From Planctomycetota bacterium (GTDB taxonomy: Bacteria; Planctomycetota; Planctomycetia; Planctomycetales; Planctomycetaceae), in NCBI GenBank assembly GCA_026692825.1, contig JAPLOC010000304.1:1-9606 (forward strand): a stretch of DNA of 9,606 nt. Direction: 5' to 3'. A program made the translations under genes and the position numbers. The notes beneath the pieces were generated by a model that was not told the DNA's origin, ran no database searches, and saw only the letters and a program-made list of their open reading frames with translations. Every line of letters starts with the position of its first letter. Within the stretch, counting starts at the first letter, position 1. Positions 1-6,593 of the stretch are shown one piece after another.

Positions 1-176
1 GCCTCGGTCGCCAGTTCCAGGGTGGTCACCAGCGGGCTGACCCGCTGGGCCTTCGCCAGCAGGGCCGCCTTGTCAGCGTCGGTGGTCGCCTTCGCAAACT
101 TTTCTCGCAGCTTCTTCAATTTCGCGCGCCGCGCCCGTCGCCGGCGAATCTCGCGGGTACGTTCAGTCGAACCCAT
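1..176 (-). CDS. Small Arg/Lys-rich protein, DUF6800-like (partial, 3' end outside window)
   Basis: The ATG at 176-174 opens a frame that runs off the left edge; 58 residues are visible and there is no stop. The N-terminus MGSTERTREIRRRRARRAK is extremely basic and is followed by a lysine-rich predicted helix (KLKKLREKFAKA, residues 19-30) and then a more neutral stretch ending at VTTLELATE. This layout, a short protein beginning with a REIRRRR-like block, resembles small planctomycete proteins grouped as DUF6800, which I recall from memory and could not check. Function is unknown; the basic helix could bind nucleic acid or ribosomes, but that is a guess. No Shine-Dalgarno sequence is visible upstream. 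A 249-base non-coding gap separates it from the hydrolase gene, so it may have its own promoter. Confidence 0.62.
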   Translation of the reverse strand, partial: MGSTERTREIRRRRARRAKLKKLREKFAKATTDADKAALLAKAQRVSPLVTTLELATE

Positions 177-270
177 AACGTGGTGGCAGAACCAGAAAAG
201 GAACCGGGCCGGGACTTCCTGGCACATTCCACGAATGCCAGTAGCTGGGGCCGCTTGGGAGGAAACCGAA

Positions 271-299
271 AGGGTAACAACTCCAGGCCCCCCGGTCAA
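271..299 (-). promoter_or_regulatory. Possible sigma70-like promoter for the small basic protein
   Basis: On the minus strand TTGACC (299-294) lies 17 bases upstream of TACCCT (276-271). The -35 matches the bacterial consensus at five of six positions; the -10 matches at only three (T1, A2, T6). It sits in the 249-base gap and would give a leader of roughly 85-90 bases before the ATG at 176. Planctomycete promoters are poorly characterised, and a match this weak can arise by chance. Confidence 0.25.
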
Positions 300-408
300 T
301 TCGCCGGCCGATCTTCGGTTCAACGGACCATTCACCAGCATTCACCCTGTCTTTTTTCCGGACCAGCGAACGCCTGCGGACATTGTGCCTTGGATTCGGG
401 GGATTCTA

Positions 409-423
409 GCCCCGAAGCGGGGC
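409..423 (-). terminator. Hairpin just after the alpha/beta hydrolase stop, possible terminator
   Basis: A perfect 6-bp GC stem (GCCCCG / CGGGGC) with a 3-base loop begins three bases after the TAA at 428-426. Its placement directly after a stop and before a non-coding gap suits transcription termination. There is no T-tract after it on the minus strand, so it is not a classic intrinsic terminator. It may instead be a 3'-end stabilising hairpin or chance in GC-rich DNA. Confidence 0.35.
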
Positions 424-425
424 GT

Positions 426-1262
426 TTATTCCGCTCTCGCCCCCGCCTTCGCCCGTTCGATCGCAAAATCAATCAATTCCTGACAACGGAAAAACCCTTC
501 CCAATAGTTGTGCCCCTGCCCTTTGGCCACCACCAGTGTCACCAGATCCCCGACGCCGGCTGACTGGTATTTCGCCGCGAACTCGGCGGAGTTTTCCTTG
601 AGCGGCACCACCACATCTTCGTCGCCGTGAATCAGGAAGGCGGGGATCTTCGCCTTGACCAGCGCGGGGACGCGGGCGATCGGATTGTGCTTGTCGATCT
701 GACTCTCCAATTCCGCGACGGTCAACCCATAGGCAGGAGCGGCCTGCGCCAGTTTCGGGTAGGTGCGAAAATCGAAGACAGGATAGATGCCGGCGATTCC
801 CGCGACCTTGTCGGTGTTTTCAACCGCCCAGCCCGTCACCCACAAGCCCCCGCGACTCCGTCCCAGGAGACAACACTTTTTCGCGAACTGCCGGCGGGTC
901 GTGAGTTCTTCATAGAGTTTGGTAAACAACTCCCGGCCACGCGGTCCCCCATGTGCCTCCCCCACGTCGATCCCAGCGACAGCGACGCCGGCGGCGAGGA
1001 ACTTTTCGTGCATCCATTTTTCATGCTCGTCGGGCAGTCCGGGAAGCGTCGGGGCGTAGCAGATCCACGGTTGCGGCGTCTGCCGCTTTCCTTCCGCTGG
1101 CCACAGGATGAAGGCGGGACGATCTGCGACCAGAAACGCCTCTCCCGGAAGAATCAGCTTTTTGATCTCGGTCGGCTCGCCCGCCTGAACGGTTTTCGTT
1201 GTGAGTCCACCGACCACGGTCAGCATGACAAACGAAATCACAAGTTTTTGAAGAAAGGACAT
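426..1262 (-). CDS. Secreted alpha/beta hydrolase (prolyl oligopeptidase / dienelactone hydrolase-like)
   Basis: A 278-residue serine hydrolase of the alpha/beta fold, probably an esterase or peptidase acting outside the cytoplasm; the substrate cannot be read from the sequence. Residues 1-27 look like a signal peptide: Lys6, a hydrophobic core (about 7-20), and an AxA-like end at VQAG. The nucleophile elbow is GRSRG (134-138, Ser136). The acid is in HGDEDVVVP (212-220; Asp216 most likely, Asp214 the alternative). The catalytic His is His251 in GQGHNYW. All three lie in the usual order and spacing. I chose the ATG at 1262 because it gives a clean signal peptide, has an AGGAA eight bases upstream, and avoids overlap with the upstream WD40 coding sequence; an upstream ATG at 1364 would add 34 residues without signal-peptide character. 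It starts 58 bases after the kinase-WD40 gene, likely co-transcribed. No damage is visible. Confidence 0.88.
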   Translation of the reverse strand: MSFLQKLVISFVMLTVVGGLTTKTVQAGEPTEIKKLILPGEAFLVADRPAFILWPAEGKRQTPQPWICYAPTLPGLPDEHEKWMHEKFLAAGVAVAGIDVGEAHGGPRGRELFTKLYEELTTRRQFAKKCCLLGRSRGGLWVTGWAVENTDKVAGIAGIYPVFDFRTYPKLAQAAPAYGLTVAELESQIDKHNPIARVPALVKAKIPAFLIHGDEDVVVPLKENSAEFAAKYQSAGVGDLVTLVVAKGQGHNYWEGFFRCQELIDFAIERAKAGARAE

Positions 1263-1270
1263 GAACAAGG

Positions 1271-1275
1271 TTCCT
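1271..1275 (-). promoter_or_regulatory. Ribosome binding site deciding the start of the alpha/beta hydrolase
   Basis: Minus-strand AGGAA lies eight bases upstream of the ATG at 1262. It is the only clear Shine-Dalgarno match before a start codon in this window and supports the 1262 start over the in-frame ATG at 1364. Confidence 0.5.
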
Positions 1276-1320
1276 GAGTTCGTGGTCGGAATCGAAGCGC
1301 GGTGGCGAAGGTTCAGAAGG

Positions 1321-3654
1321 TCAAAGAGTCCCCAAGCGAAGAATGGCAATTGTGCCATCGCCATTCAAGGTGACCAGGTGCCTCCCATCCGGAGTGAATC
1401 GAACCTGCCACACCCGACCGCCGGGCGGGCCGATCTGAATCCGACGCGGCGGAGGCAATTCGCGCGGCAACGGTTGCGGGAGATCCCAAATCTCGACATT
1501 GCCGCCATTTGTCGCGACCGCCAACTGCGTCGACTGGCGATTGAATTCCGCCGAATTCACGCCGGCTTCCAATTCCGTGATCGTGCGAATCAGGCGGCGT
1601 TTCGAAAGGTCGAACAGCAGGACCCGGTCGCTTGCGGTTCCCGCCAGCCAGCGGCCGTTGGAACTGAAGCACCACCGCGTAACCCGGCTCGCCAGCCCTT
1701 TGAGGGGCACGAGCCGTTGTGTCTCTCGTTCGTAGATCCATTGAGAACGATCTTCGCATGCCAGCGCGATCTCGGTTCCATTGGGTGAAAACGCCGCCGC
1801 GATTGCGTTGGCCGGCAGGTCGACATTCAGTTCCTGCCAGGCTCGAGACCGGCTGTTCCAGATCCCAACCGATCGAAAATCGCGAGCAAGAACGAGTTCT
1901 TCATCCGTCAGACTCCACCCGACCGCCAGCACCCGGCCGGCACCAATCGCATCGAGATCAACAGGTTCTCCCGTGTCGCACCGCCACAGACGCAGCGAAG
2001 AATGGAAGAAGCCCATACCGCCCTGACAAGCGATGAACTGACGGGTGGAACTGAAGGTCAGCTCGTCCTGCGCGTCGATCGAGTCGCGGGTTTGCATGAG
2101 CGGTTCCCCACCCGTCGCATTGAGAACCGTCAGTTTGCCGTCGCGCCGGCAGACGAAACGGTCGCCTGTCACGGACAGTTCCTGGGGCCACGTTTCTGCC
2201 AAATTCGGTTCCAGAGGTTTTCCAGAGGACAATTCCCACAATCGCAGCGAATGCCGGGGAGTGGTTCCGACAAGCAGATTGCGGCCCGTCGGGAGCGCGA
2301 GCGCCGTCAACGGCTCGGGAGTGGCGACTGTGGTTTTCGTTCCGGTCACGATGTTCCAGGCAGTCCATTCTCCAAAAGTCGGGTCTGAGCCAATCAGTCG
2401 GTCCCCCGCAAAATCGAACGCGATCAAAGGGGGAACACCGAGCAAAGTTCGGCGTTCGACGCCACGATCCAGATCCCAGACGATGACCCGCGAGGGGTTC
2501 CAGGAGAGCAGTTCTGCGCGACCGGGATGAAACGCCAGCGGGGAGCCCGCCGACTCCAGTCGCTGTCGTGCGTCGGCCTTTGGTCCGGTCGCGTCCATTT
2601 CATACACCGCGACATCTCCGTCACGTGTTGCCATCGCCAGCAGCGTTCCCGCCGCGTTGAAACGTGGGGCGCGCGCCTGGGGCCATGCTCGCAGTGGCTC
2701 CCGCGACTCAACATTCCACACCGCGACTCCGCCCGGCGAAGTCTCGACCGTGAGCCAAGGTTGCGCGGGATGCGGAACCACCGAGACCACGGACAATGCC
2801 GGCCCGACTTCGAATCGTCGCTGCGGAAGTGCCGCGTTGCGACTCCAGATGCCGACGGAGTCCCGCCCCGTGGTATCGACCACGACGGCGGCCCATTCGA
2901 CTCCTGCCGGCAGTGCGGCGAACGGGGGCCGGCATTGTTCCGCCATTCCGACCGGCGAACCGTCGAGCGCGGAATACAACGCGATGCGGTCATCTTCCAG
3001 CGCGACAGCCAACGTCGCTTCGCCGGATAGGAACGCCCCTTCGCGCGGCAGGCCGGGGAGCAACCATTGAGCGATCCGTTCGTGCCGACGGAGATCGAAG
3101 ACCTGCGTCGTCCGGTCAGTGGAGACACACGCCAGCAGGTTGCCATCGGTCGACGGGGTCAAAGAGACAACGCGATTCCAGCAGCGCCAGTCCGTGCGTT
3201 CTGTGAGATGGACCAGTTCATCGGGCAAGTTTGCGGGGATTGGGCTAACGCGAGAGGCGAGATCGATTGGTCGACGGAGGTCATCGAATGGAGAGTGAAA
3301 GCGCGCTGAAGCCAGGGCGATTGCCGCCGCCTCGGGTGTCCCCGCATGGGCGACAAAGAAGCGACTCGCGTCCTGTTGCGCGGTTGCGATTTCACTGGGG
3401 CTGGCGGAGGTTCGGGCCGCGTCGAGTTCCTGAGTCAGTGCAAGGGCGGCGTTCTGGCGGATTCGGACAGGCGTCTCGCGCCAGGAGGGGGACAGCGACA
3501 CGCGACTGAACCAACCCAGTTCGACGGGGAGCGAAACCGGTTCGTGCCCGTCCCGATGCAGTTCGACTTGGCCTTTCCCCCGTTCGGCGCGAACCGAAAT
3601 CCGGTTTCCCGAGCGGATCGCATCCGTCGGCAGTTCCCACGTTTCTCCCCCGAT
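1321..3654 (-). CDS. WD40 double-propeller region of the kinase gene (own frame, no good start)
   Basis: This frame is open from a TAG at 3669-3667 to the TGA at 1323-1321, with family-like sequence from about 3654 (GGETWELPTDAIRSG) onward. The first in-frame start is GTG at 3501, inside the PEGA-like segment, so it looks like a continuation of the kinase, not a separate gene. The PEGA-like segment (to about 3490) is followed by an Ala-rich helical part and then repeated blades. Fourteen blade ends are visible, among them VFDLRRH, AVWNVESR, IVWDLDRG, TAWNIVTG, RLWELSSG, RLWRCDTG, GIWNSRSR, LLFDLSKR and EIWDLPQP. Fourteen suggests two seven-bladed propellers, usually protein- or ligand-binding, here predicted outside the membrane. 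If the frame break is real and no bypass occurs, this part is not made. Confidence 0.78.
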   Translation of the reverse strand: MGGETWELPTDAIRSGNRISVRAERGKGQVELHRDGHEPVSLPVELGWFSRVSLSPSWRETPVRIRQNAALALTQELDAARTSASPSEIATAQQDASRFFVAHAGTPEAAAIALASARFHSPFDDLRRPIDLASRVSPIPANLPDELVHLTERTDWRCWNRVVSLTPSTDGNLLACVSTDRTTQVFDLRRHERIAQWLLPGLPREGAFLSGEATLAVALEDDRIALYSALDGSPVGMAEQCRPPFAALPAGVEWAAVVVDTTGRDSVGIWSRNAALPQRRFEVGPALSVVSVVPHPAQPWLTVETSPGGVAVWNVESREPLRAWPQARAPRFNAAGTLLAMATRDGDVAVYEMDATGPKADARQRLESAGSPLAFHPGRAELLSWNPSRVIVWDLDRGVERRTLLGVPPLIAFDFAGDRLIGSDPTFGEWTAWNIVTGTKTTVATPEPLTALALPTGRNLLVGTTPRHSLRLWELSSGKPLEPNLAETWPQELSVTGDRFVCRRDGKLTVLNATGGEPLMQTRDSIDAQDELTFSSTRQFIACQGGMGFFHSSLRLWRCDTGEPVDLDAIGAGRVLAVGWSLTDEELVLARDFRSVGIWNSRSRAWQELNVDLPANAIAAAFSPNGTEIALACEDRSQWIYERETQRLVPLKGLASRVTRWCFSSNGRWLAGTASDRVLLFDLSKRRLIRTITELEAGVNSAEFNRQSTQLAVATNGGNVEIWDLPQPLPRELPPPRRIQIGPPGGRVWQVRFTPDGRHLVTLNGDGTIAILRLGTL

Positions 3655-4864
3655 CTGTAGTCCATTCTACAGTCAGCGTCGGCTGACTGAGTTTTGCCAC
3701 AGTCCAGAGTCCCGCAATCAGCGTCACCAGGAGAGCGACGTAGCGCGCGATCCGCAACGGCACACGTACCTTTGTACCGGTTTTTCGCCGAGCGGTTTCG
3801 CGGACCGGTACCTGGTCCACATCGGTCGCCAGATGATCCAGAAACAGGTCGAGTCGCGTGTCATCGCGGAAACTGACGGGATCCGGATGGGGAATTTCCA
3901 CCGCGTCGCGCGCTGGCCTGGCGTCCGCCGACTTCAGTGAACCGCGCTGCTGCGCGCGTTCCCCGACCGTCGCGAATGGCGCGATCGCCTGCGCCACCTC
4001 GCGCGCGGTTTGAAACCGGTCTTCCGGTCGCGGCATCAGGAGTTTCGTGATGATCGCGTCGAGACCGACGGGGAGATCGGCACGCAGGCGGGCGGCACGA
4101 GGAGGCGGCCACACCTCACGGGCGGCGAGTTTTTCCTCGGGGGTCGCCCCAGGAAACGGGACTGCCCCCGTCAGCAGCCGATAGAGCGTGCAACCCAGGC
4201 TGTACAGATCGCTGCGCGCGTCGGCGAGCCGCGTGTCGCGGGCTTGCTCCGGCGCGATGTAATCGGGCGTTCCCAGCAGTTGACCAAACCCGGTCAAGTC
4301 TCCGTCCCCGGCTGTTGAGGGGACAGTGGGGCCACCCATAGTGTCTTTCAGGGGCCACTGCGAGCGGAACCGCGCCAGGCCAAAATCGAGAATCCGGACC
4401 ACCGGCCTTCCCGTCTCGGGATCGGTTGTCAGCAGCAGGTTGGTGGGTTTGATGTCGCGATGCACCATCCCCCGGTCGGCGGCGTGTTGCAGTCCGAGCG
4501 CCGTCTGGCGGACGCATTCACACGCGAGCGCGATCGGCAACGGGCCGTCGCGCGCCAGCAGTTTCCCCAGATCTTCACCCGGAACGTACTCCATCACCAG
4601 AAAGTGCAGATCCTTGGCGCTCTCGGCGTCGAAGGCCGCGACGATGTGCGGATCGTTTAAGGCTGCGACCGCCCGCATCTCCTGCTGAAATCGTTCCACC
4701 ACGCCGGGATCACGGACGACCTGCGGCGACAGGATTTTGATCGCCACCGTCCGGTCGAGGCCCGCCTGCCGCGCGCGGAACACGGCCCCCATTCCTCCCG
4801 TTCCCAAAAGCTGTTCGAGTCGATATTTGCCCAGAAAAAACGCTCTTTTTCCCGCGAGCAGCAT
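3392..4864 (-). CDS. Hanks-type serine/threonine protein kinase with one membrane segment (frame runs out after residue ~404)
   Basis: The ATG at 4864 opens 490 residues, of which about 404 are genuine. Kinase features are complete: glycine loop GTGGMGAVF (21-29), VAIK lysine Lys43, helix-C Glu62, catalytic HRDIKPTN (135-142, Asp137), DFG (160-162), IAPEQA (203-208) and the closing EDRF arginine (283). It should phosphorylate Ser/Thr on unknown targets. The activation region (about 163-200) is longer than usual and rich in Gly, Pro and Thr. After a polar linker (about 300-370) there is one membrane helix, about 373-391, which puts the kinase in the cytoplasm and the rest outside. From codon 405 the reading frame is wrong and the tail (to 490) is a nonsense Arg/Pro-rich peptide. 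The ATG immediately follows TAG, so this start would exist only by reinitiation or if the TAG is an error. Confidence 0.85.
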   Translation of the reverse strand: MLLAGKRAFFLGKYRLEQLLGTGGMGAVFRARQAGLDRTVAIKILSPQVVRDPGVVERFQQEMRAVAALNDPHIVAAFDAESAKDLHFLVMEYVPGEDLGKLLARDGPLPIALACECVRQTALGLQHAADRGMVHRDIKPTNLLLTTDPETGRPVVRILDFGLARFRSQWPLKDTMGGPTVPSTAGDGDLTGFGQLLGTPDYIAPEQARDTRLADARSDLYSLGCTLYRLLTGAVPFPGATPEEKLAAREVWPPPRAARLRADLPVGLDAIITKLLMPRPEDRFQTAREVAQAIAPFATVGERAQQRGSLKSADARPARDAVEIPHPDPVSFRDDTRLDLFLDHLATDVDQVPVRETARRKTGTKVRVPLRIARYVALLVTLIAGLWTVAKLSQPTLTVEWTTDRGRNVGTADGCDPLGKPDFGSRRTGERPSRTASGRARTGFAPRRTGLVQSRVAVPLLARDACPNPPERRPCTDSGTRRGPNLRQPQ

Positions 4865-5032
4865 CTAGGCATGCCAGGGGGTGATCCAGTTCCCGGAAAC
4901 CAGCCATTCGGTGATCTGACCGGCGGTTCGCAAAGGAACGTCGGCCACGGCATTCTGCAACCGCGCCCATTGGTCGTCGGTCAGCAGATTGCTCTGGCGA
5001 ACGTTTCGCAGCAGGGTGAGCAAGTCGTTCAG
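4865..5032 (-). CDS. N-terminal helical module of the planctomycete kinase, ending in in-frame TAG
   Basis: About 55 residues in the same frame as the kinase domain that follows. The sequence runs from LNDLLTLLRNVRQ through SNLLTDDQWARLQNAV and QITEWLVSGNWITPWHA to TAG. Planctomycete kinases typically begin with such a module (helices, then a W-[LI]-T-P-[YW]-x-x-x-x-L-L-x-G-[KR] stretch leading into the glycine-rich loop). Here that stretch is cut: TPWHA, TAG, MLLAGK. No ATG precedes the module in frame until far inside AbgT. Candidate starts are CTG 5032 (its TG shared with the AbgT stop), TTG 5023 and GTG 5083; none has a Shine-Dalgarno sequence. The domain identity rests on recalled family architecture. 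Confidence 0.6.
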   Translation of the reverse strand: MNDLLTLLRNVRQSNLLTDDQWARLQNAVADVPLRTAGQITEWLVSGNWITPWHA

Positions 5033-6540
5033 CGCGGCCAGGTGTAGGTCGCCTCCAGCCCGAGCGGAATTCCCACCTTCCACCAGATCAACAGCAGAAC
5101 CGTCCAGCCGAGGAGGAACAGCAGCGAATACGGAATCATCAGCGACACCATCGTCCCGATCCCGGTCGACTTCACATACCGCTGGGCGTAGACCACCACC
5201 AGGGGAAAGTACGGCATCAGCGGGGTGACGATGTTGACGGTCGAATCCCCAATGCGATAGGCGGCCTGAGTCAGTTCGGGCGAGATCCCCAGGTTCATCA
5301 GCATCGGCACGAAGATGGGTGCCAGAATGGCCCATTTGGCCGACGCTGACCCGATTAGAAGATCAAGGACCGCAGTCAGCAGAATGATCCCCACGATGGT
5401 CACCTGCGGCGGAAGATTCAACTTCTTCATCTGCATCGCCCCCTCGACGGCGGTCAACACACCGAGATTCGATTGAGCGAAGGCGGCGGTGAACTGGGCG
5501 GCGAAGAACGCCATCACCATGTAGTAGCCCATGGAACTCATCGACTTGGTCATCCCCTTGATGACATCGCGATGACTGCGGATTGTGCCCGCGAGCGAGC
5601 CGTACACAATCCCCGGTATCAGAAACAACAAAAAGATCAACGGCACAATCGCCTTCATCAGTGGCGCGTCGCGTCCCACCAGATCTCCCGCCTCAGTCCG
5701 CCAGGGAGAATTCGCGGGGAGGCACCAGAGCGCCAGCCCCCCCAGCATCATCGCCAGCACGCTCCCGCCGACCACCAGACCCCGGACTTCGTCCCGGCTC
5801 AATGGTTCCAGCGGTGGCGGTTGATCGGTCCCGTCGAGCGGCATTCGGGCGACCCGCGGTTCAATGATCTTGTCGGTGACATACCACCCGATGAGAATGA
5901 TCATCGCGCACGAGCCACTCATGAAGCCCCAGTTGCACAGCGGATTCACCGTGGCACCGGGGTCGATGATCTGGGCCGCCTTTTGTGTGAAGCCCTGCAA
6001 CAACGGATCGAGGCCCGCCGGGACCAGACAGGCACTAAATCCTCCTGAAACGCCGGCGAACGCGGTGGTGATTCCCAACAGCGGGTGTCGCCCGGCCGCA
6101 GCGAACATCACCGCCCCCAACGGAATCACCACCACATAACCGGAGTCTCCCGCCGTGTGACTGAGCAGCCCGACGAACAATAGAGCGGGGGTCAGCAACG
6201 CTTTGGGGGTGACCCGCATCAGCGCTTTGAGTCCCGCCTGGACGAATCCCGCATGCTCGGCGACCCCGACACCGAGCAGTGCCACCAGCACCAGTCCCAA
6301 CGGCGGAAACTCGACAAATGTCTTGACGGAATTCGCCACGAACGGGACCAGCACTTTGGGATCAAGCTGGTTGACGACTTTGATCGGTTTGCCGTCACGC
6401 GGATCGACGGCGGTGAATTCGACTTGCGATAACGCAGCCGACAGCCCCCAGACCAGTAACAGCGCCCACACGAACAACAGCGCCGGGTCGGGCAGCCGAT
6501 TTCCCAGTCGTTCAATCGCGTCGAGCAGTTTCTGGTTCAT
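5029..6540 (-). CDS. AbgT-family transporter (p-aminobenzoyl-glutamate transporter family)
   Basis: A 503-residue polytopic inner-membrane protein, matching the usual AbgT length of about 500. Family hallmarks are present: HTAGDSGYVVVIPLGA (128-143), GSASAKWAILAPIFVPMLM (397-415) and YRIGDSTVNIVTPLMPYFP (428-446), plus FVWALLLVWGLSA near the N-terminus and many long hydrophobic helices. Known relatives either import p-aminobenzoyl-glutamate (E. coli AbgT) or export p-aminobenzoate and sulfonamide-type antimetabolites (MtrF, YdaH). The direction and substrate here cannot be decided from sequence, so I give no gene symbol. The start is ATG 6540, giving the typical amphipathic LDAIERLGNRLPDPALLF opening; no Shine-Dalgarno sequence is visible. 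It begins 53 bases after the isochorismatase-like gene, and its TGA overlaps the expected start of the kinase gene, so coupling is likely. The frame is intact throughout. Confidence 0.93.
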   Translation of the reverse strand: MNQKLLDAIERLGNRLPDPALLFVWALLLVWGLSAALSQVEFTAVDPRDGKPIKVVNQLDPKVLVPFVANSVKTFVEFPPLGLVLVALLGVGVAEHAGFVQAGLKALMRVTPKALLTPALLFVGLLSHTAGDSGYVVVIPLGAVMFAAAGRHPLLGITTAFAGVSGGFSACLVPAGLDPLLQGFTQKAAQIIDPGATVNPLCNWGFMSGSCAMIILIGWYVTDKIIEPRVARMPLDGTDQPPPLEPLSRDEVRGLVVGGSVLAMMLGGLALWCLPANSPWRTEAGDLVGRDAPLMKAIVPLIFLLFLIPGIVYGSLAGTIRSHRDVIKGMTKSMSSMGYYMVMAFFAAQFTAAFAQSNLGVLTAVEGAMQMKKLNLPPQVTIVGIILLTAVLDLLIGSASAKWAILAPIFVPMLMNLGISPELTQAAYRIGDSTVNIVTPLMPYFPLVVVYAQRYVKSTGIGTMVSLMIPYSLLFLLGWTVLLLIWWKVGIPLGLEATYTWPR

Positions 6541-6593
6541 GGAGTGTCACGTGGTTGAGAATCAGAAAGTTTTTGGGAACCGTCGCCCCGAAA

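Larger units (their letters stand above)
1321..5032 (-). pseudogene. Serine/threonine kinase - TM - WD40 propeller gene, interrupted by a TAG and a frameshift
   Basis: Read as one gene, this encodes about 1236 residues. In order they are: a short helical N-terminal module (5032-4868), a Hanks-type kinase domain, a linker, one membrane segment, a PEGA-like beta segment, a helical region, and about 14 WD40-type blades. That is the familiar layout of planctomycete membrane kinases. Two interruptions break it. TAG at 4867-4865 falls between ITPWHA and MLLAGKRAFF, where relatives read through with a residue such as Gln. At the five-G run (3651-3647) the frame changes by one base; dropping one G gives WTTDRGETWELPTD without a break. 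With that base removed the total length is a whole number of codons. The likely start is also non-ATG (CTG at 5032, overlapping the AbgT TGA, or TTG at 5023). It may be a pseudogene, a gene split into reinitiating pieces, or correct in the organism and misread here. The three pieces are listed separately. Confidence 0.75.

Noticed and set aside
22..563. Plus-strand frames across the left end
   Set aside because: They cross the small basic protein, the non-coding gap and the hydrolase 3' end on the opposite strand, with Ser/Arg/Pro-rich nonsense composition and no family resemblance.
627..1277. Plus-strand 216-codon frame opposite the alpha/beta hydrolase
   Set aside because: The minus strand has a complete catalytic triad and signal peptide; the plus frame shows no motif.
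1263..1364. N-terminal extension of the alpha/beta hydrolase to ATG 1364
   Set aside because: It would overlap the WD40 coding end, bury the signal peptide and ignore the AGGAA site upstream of 1262.
2424..3146. Minus-strand 240-codon frame inside the WD40 region
   Set aside because: Out of frame with the propeller repeats, Arg/Ser/Trp-rich, no motif; a shadow of the real frame.
3435..3665. Separate small gene at the kinase/WD40 junction
   Set aside because: It is the post-frameshift kinase tail region read in a third frame, with no coding character; the PEGA-like sequence is in the WD40 frame.
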